DNA of 8,512 bases from Nitrospinota bacterium (GTDB lineage Bacteria > Tectomicrobia > Entotheonellia > J063), in assembly GCA_003696125.1 (NCBI GenBank), contig RFHZ01000906.1:1-8512 (forward strand). The letters are read 5' to 3'. Shown here in pieces: positions 7,187 through 8,512 of the stretch; position 1 is the first letter of the stretch; every line of letters starts with the position of its first letter. The position numbers were made by a program, and so were the translations under genes. The notes beneath the pieces are model-generated. The model was not told the DNA's origin, searched no databases, and saw nothing but the letters and a program-made list of their open reading frames with translations.

Positions 7187-8512
7187 AGAAGTTTCTCACC
7201 GCCATCGTGCAACTGTTACAACCCCATGTACCGCTGTCAGCAGAGGAGATCGAGCGGACCCTTGAGCTCCCTCCTGATCCGCAGATGGGAGATTATGGGT
7301 TTCCCTGCTTTTCCCTGGCCAGGCACTGGAAAAAGGCACCGGCCCAGATTGCGGCGGAACTGGCCCAGCGCCTCCAGCCCACCCCGCTGATCCCGACGAT
7401 CCGTCCTCTCGGCCCCTATCTCAATTTCTTCCTGCACCGGCCGACGGTGATCCAGGAGGTATTGGAGGAGATCAGCGCCCAGGGTGCCGCCTACGGCCAG
7501 AGCAAGGAAGGGGAGGGGAAGACGGTGATCGTCGAGTTTTCTTCCCCCAACATCGCCAAACCGTTTGGCGTGGGACACCTCCGCTCTACCGTGATCGGCC
7601 ATGCCCTCCATCATATCTATCAGGCCCTGGGGTATCAGACCATCCGCATCAACCATCTGGGAGACTGGGGAACCCAGTTCGGAAAGCTGATCGTGGCCTA
7701 TAAGACCTGGGGGAAAGAGGAAGTGCTCCAGGCCAACCCGATCCGGGTCCTCTACGACCTCTACGTCCGCTTCCACGAGGAGGCGGAGCAGAATCCGGCC
7801 CTGGAAGACGAGGCACGTACCTGGTTCAAGAGGCTAGAGGATGGGGATCCGGAGGCGCGCCGGATCTGGCAATGGTTCAATGAGCTCAGCCTCAAAGAGT
7901 TCCAGCGGATCTACGACCGCTTGGGAATCTCCTTCGATTACTACACGGGGGAGAGCTTTTACAATACGATGCTCGAGGATCTGGTGCGCCGCATTCAGGA
8001 GGCAGGGCTGGCCCGGTATAGCGAGGGGGCCCTCATCGTCGATCTTACCCCCTACAACATGCCTCCCCTGCTGCTCAAAAAGCGGGATGAAGCCACCCTG
8101 TACGCGACCCGTGATCTGGCGGCGGCCGAGTATCGCTACCGTACCTTCCACTTTGACAAGATGCTCTATGTGGTCGGGGCAGATCAGAAGCTGCACTTCC
8201 AGCAGTTCTTTAAGGTGCTGGAACTGATGGGGTATGACTGGGTGAAACGCTGTGTGCATGTCGATTTCGGTCTGGTCAAGTTCAACGATGAGAAGATGGG
8301 TACCCGGCGGGGAAACATCATCTTCCTGGAAGAGGTGTTGGATAAAGCCGTGGCCCTGGCGCAAAGCATCATCGAAGAGAAAAACCCTCACCTGGAGAAA
8401 AAGCGGGAGGTGGCCGAACAGGTCGGCATCGGCGCGGTGATCTTTGCCGATCTCAGCAGCCGACGAACCAAGGATGTCCAGTTTCAATGGGAGCGTGTCC
8501 TCAACTTCGACG
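7183..8512 (+). CDS. argS: Arginyl-tRNA synthetase (3' truncated by the window)
   Basis: ArgRS is a monomeric class Ia synthetase that attaches arginine to tRNA-Arg and needs the tRNA for activation. The frame is open for 443 codons to the last base, so roughly the C-terminal quarter, the anticodon-binding helical domain, is missing. The N-terminal Add-1 domain shows MGDYGFPCFSLARHWKKAP (35-53). The catalytic core begins VEFSSPNIAKPFGVGHLRST (117-136), in which the HIGH motif is GVGH (129-132), then INHLGDWGTQFGKL (156-169). Further marks are LLLKKRDEATLYATRDLAAA (297-316), YVVGADQKLHFQQFF (329-343) and the KMSKS-equivalent KMGTRRGN (371-378). RRTKDVQFQWERVLNFD (427-443) leads towards the anticodon domain. 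Lys126 before HIGH probably stands in for the absent second KMSKS lysine, as described for ArgRS. The start overlaps the serS stop by four bases. Confidence 0.96.
   Translation, partial: MKKFLTAIVQLLQPHVPLSAEEIERTLELPPDPQMGDYGFPCFSLARHWKKAPAQIAAELAQRLQPTPLIPTIRPLGPYLNFFLHRPTVIQEVLEEISAQGAAYGQSKEGEGKTVIVEFSSPNIAKPFGVGHLRSTVIGHALHHIYQALGYQTIRINHLGDWGTQFGKLIVAYKTWGKEEVLQANPIRVLYDLYVRFHEEAEQNPALEDEARTWFKRLEDGDPEARRIWQWFNELSLKEFQRIYDRLGISFDYYTGESFYNTMLEDLVRRIQEAGLARYSEGALIVDLTPYNMPPLLLKKRDEATLYATRDLAAAEYRYRTFHFDKMLYVVGADQKLHFQQFFKVLELMGYDWVKRCVHVDFGLVKFNDEKMGTRRGNIIFLEEVLDKAVALAQSIIEEKNPHLEKKREVAEQVGIGAVIFADLSSRRTKDVQFQWERVLNFD

Noticed and set aside
7237-8487. Two - strand frames (179 and 217 codons) over argS
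   Set aside because: The + strand frame is open for 443 codons and encodes clear ArgRS motifs, so the antisense frames are by-products.

Overview
The window is a compact, single-strand bacterial gene cluster. All seven genes lie on the + strand and almost no sequence is non-coding: the gaps are 20, 0, 33, 9, 30 and 0 bases. The sequence is GC-rich by eye, with a strong preference for C or G at third codon positions throughout, and no segment stands out as recently acquired. I cannot name the organism. The genes are clearly bacterial. The adenylosuccinate lyase is of the type shared by animals and some Clostridia-like bacteria, and PurL and PurQ look like the large-PurL plus stand-alone-PurQ arrangement seen in groups such as Geobacter. 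Together these suggest a lineage outside the gammaproteobacterial and Bacillus models, possibly a poorly cultured one.

Layout: the C-terminal two thirds of purL (open at the left edge, ends 1959); purQ (1980-2759); purB (2759-4192, sharing one base with purQ); dcd (4226-4822); an APH/homoserine-kinase-fold small-molecule kinase of unknown substrate (4832-5860); serS (5891-7186); and argS (7183 to the right edge, overlapping serS by ATGA and truncated). The argS frame is open for all 443 visible codons and runs off the window.

How the genes fit together: PurL and PurQ form FGAM synthase, which makes FGAM from FGAR and glutamine. PurB acts twice in purine synthesis, on SAICAR and on adenylosuccinate. 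Dcd deaminates dCTP towards dUTP/dUMP and so feeds thymidylate. SerRS and ArgRS charge their tRNAs. The spacing suggests one transcript linking nucleotide supply with translation. The kinase is the only member without an obvious role and is the best candidate for new biology here. I saw no RNA genes, mobile elements, CRISPR arrays, long repeats, riboswitches or intrinsic terminators. This is mainly an ordinary housekeeping region, and I found no convincing new multi-gene system.
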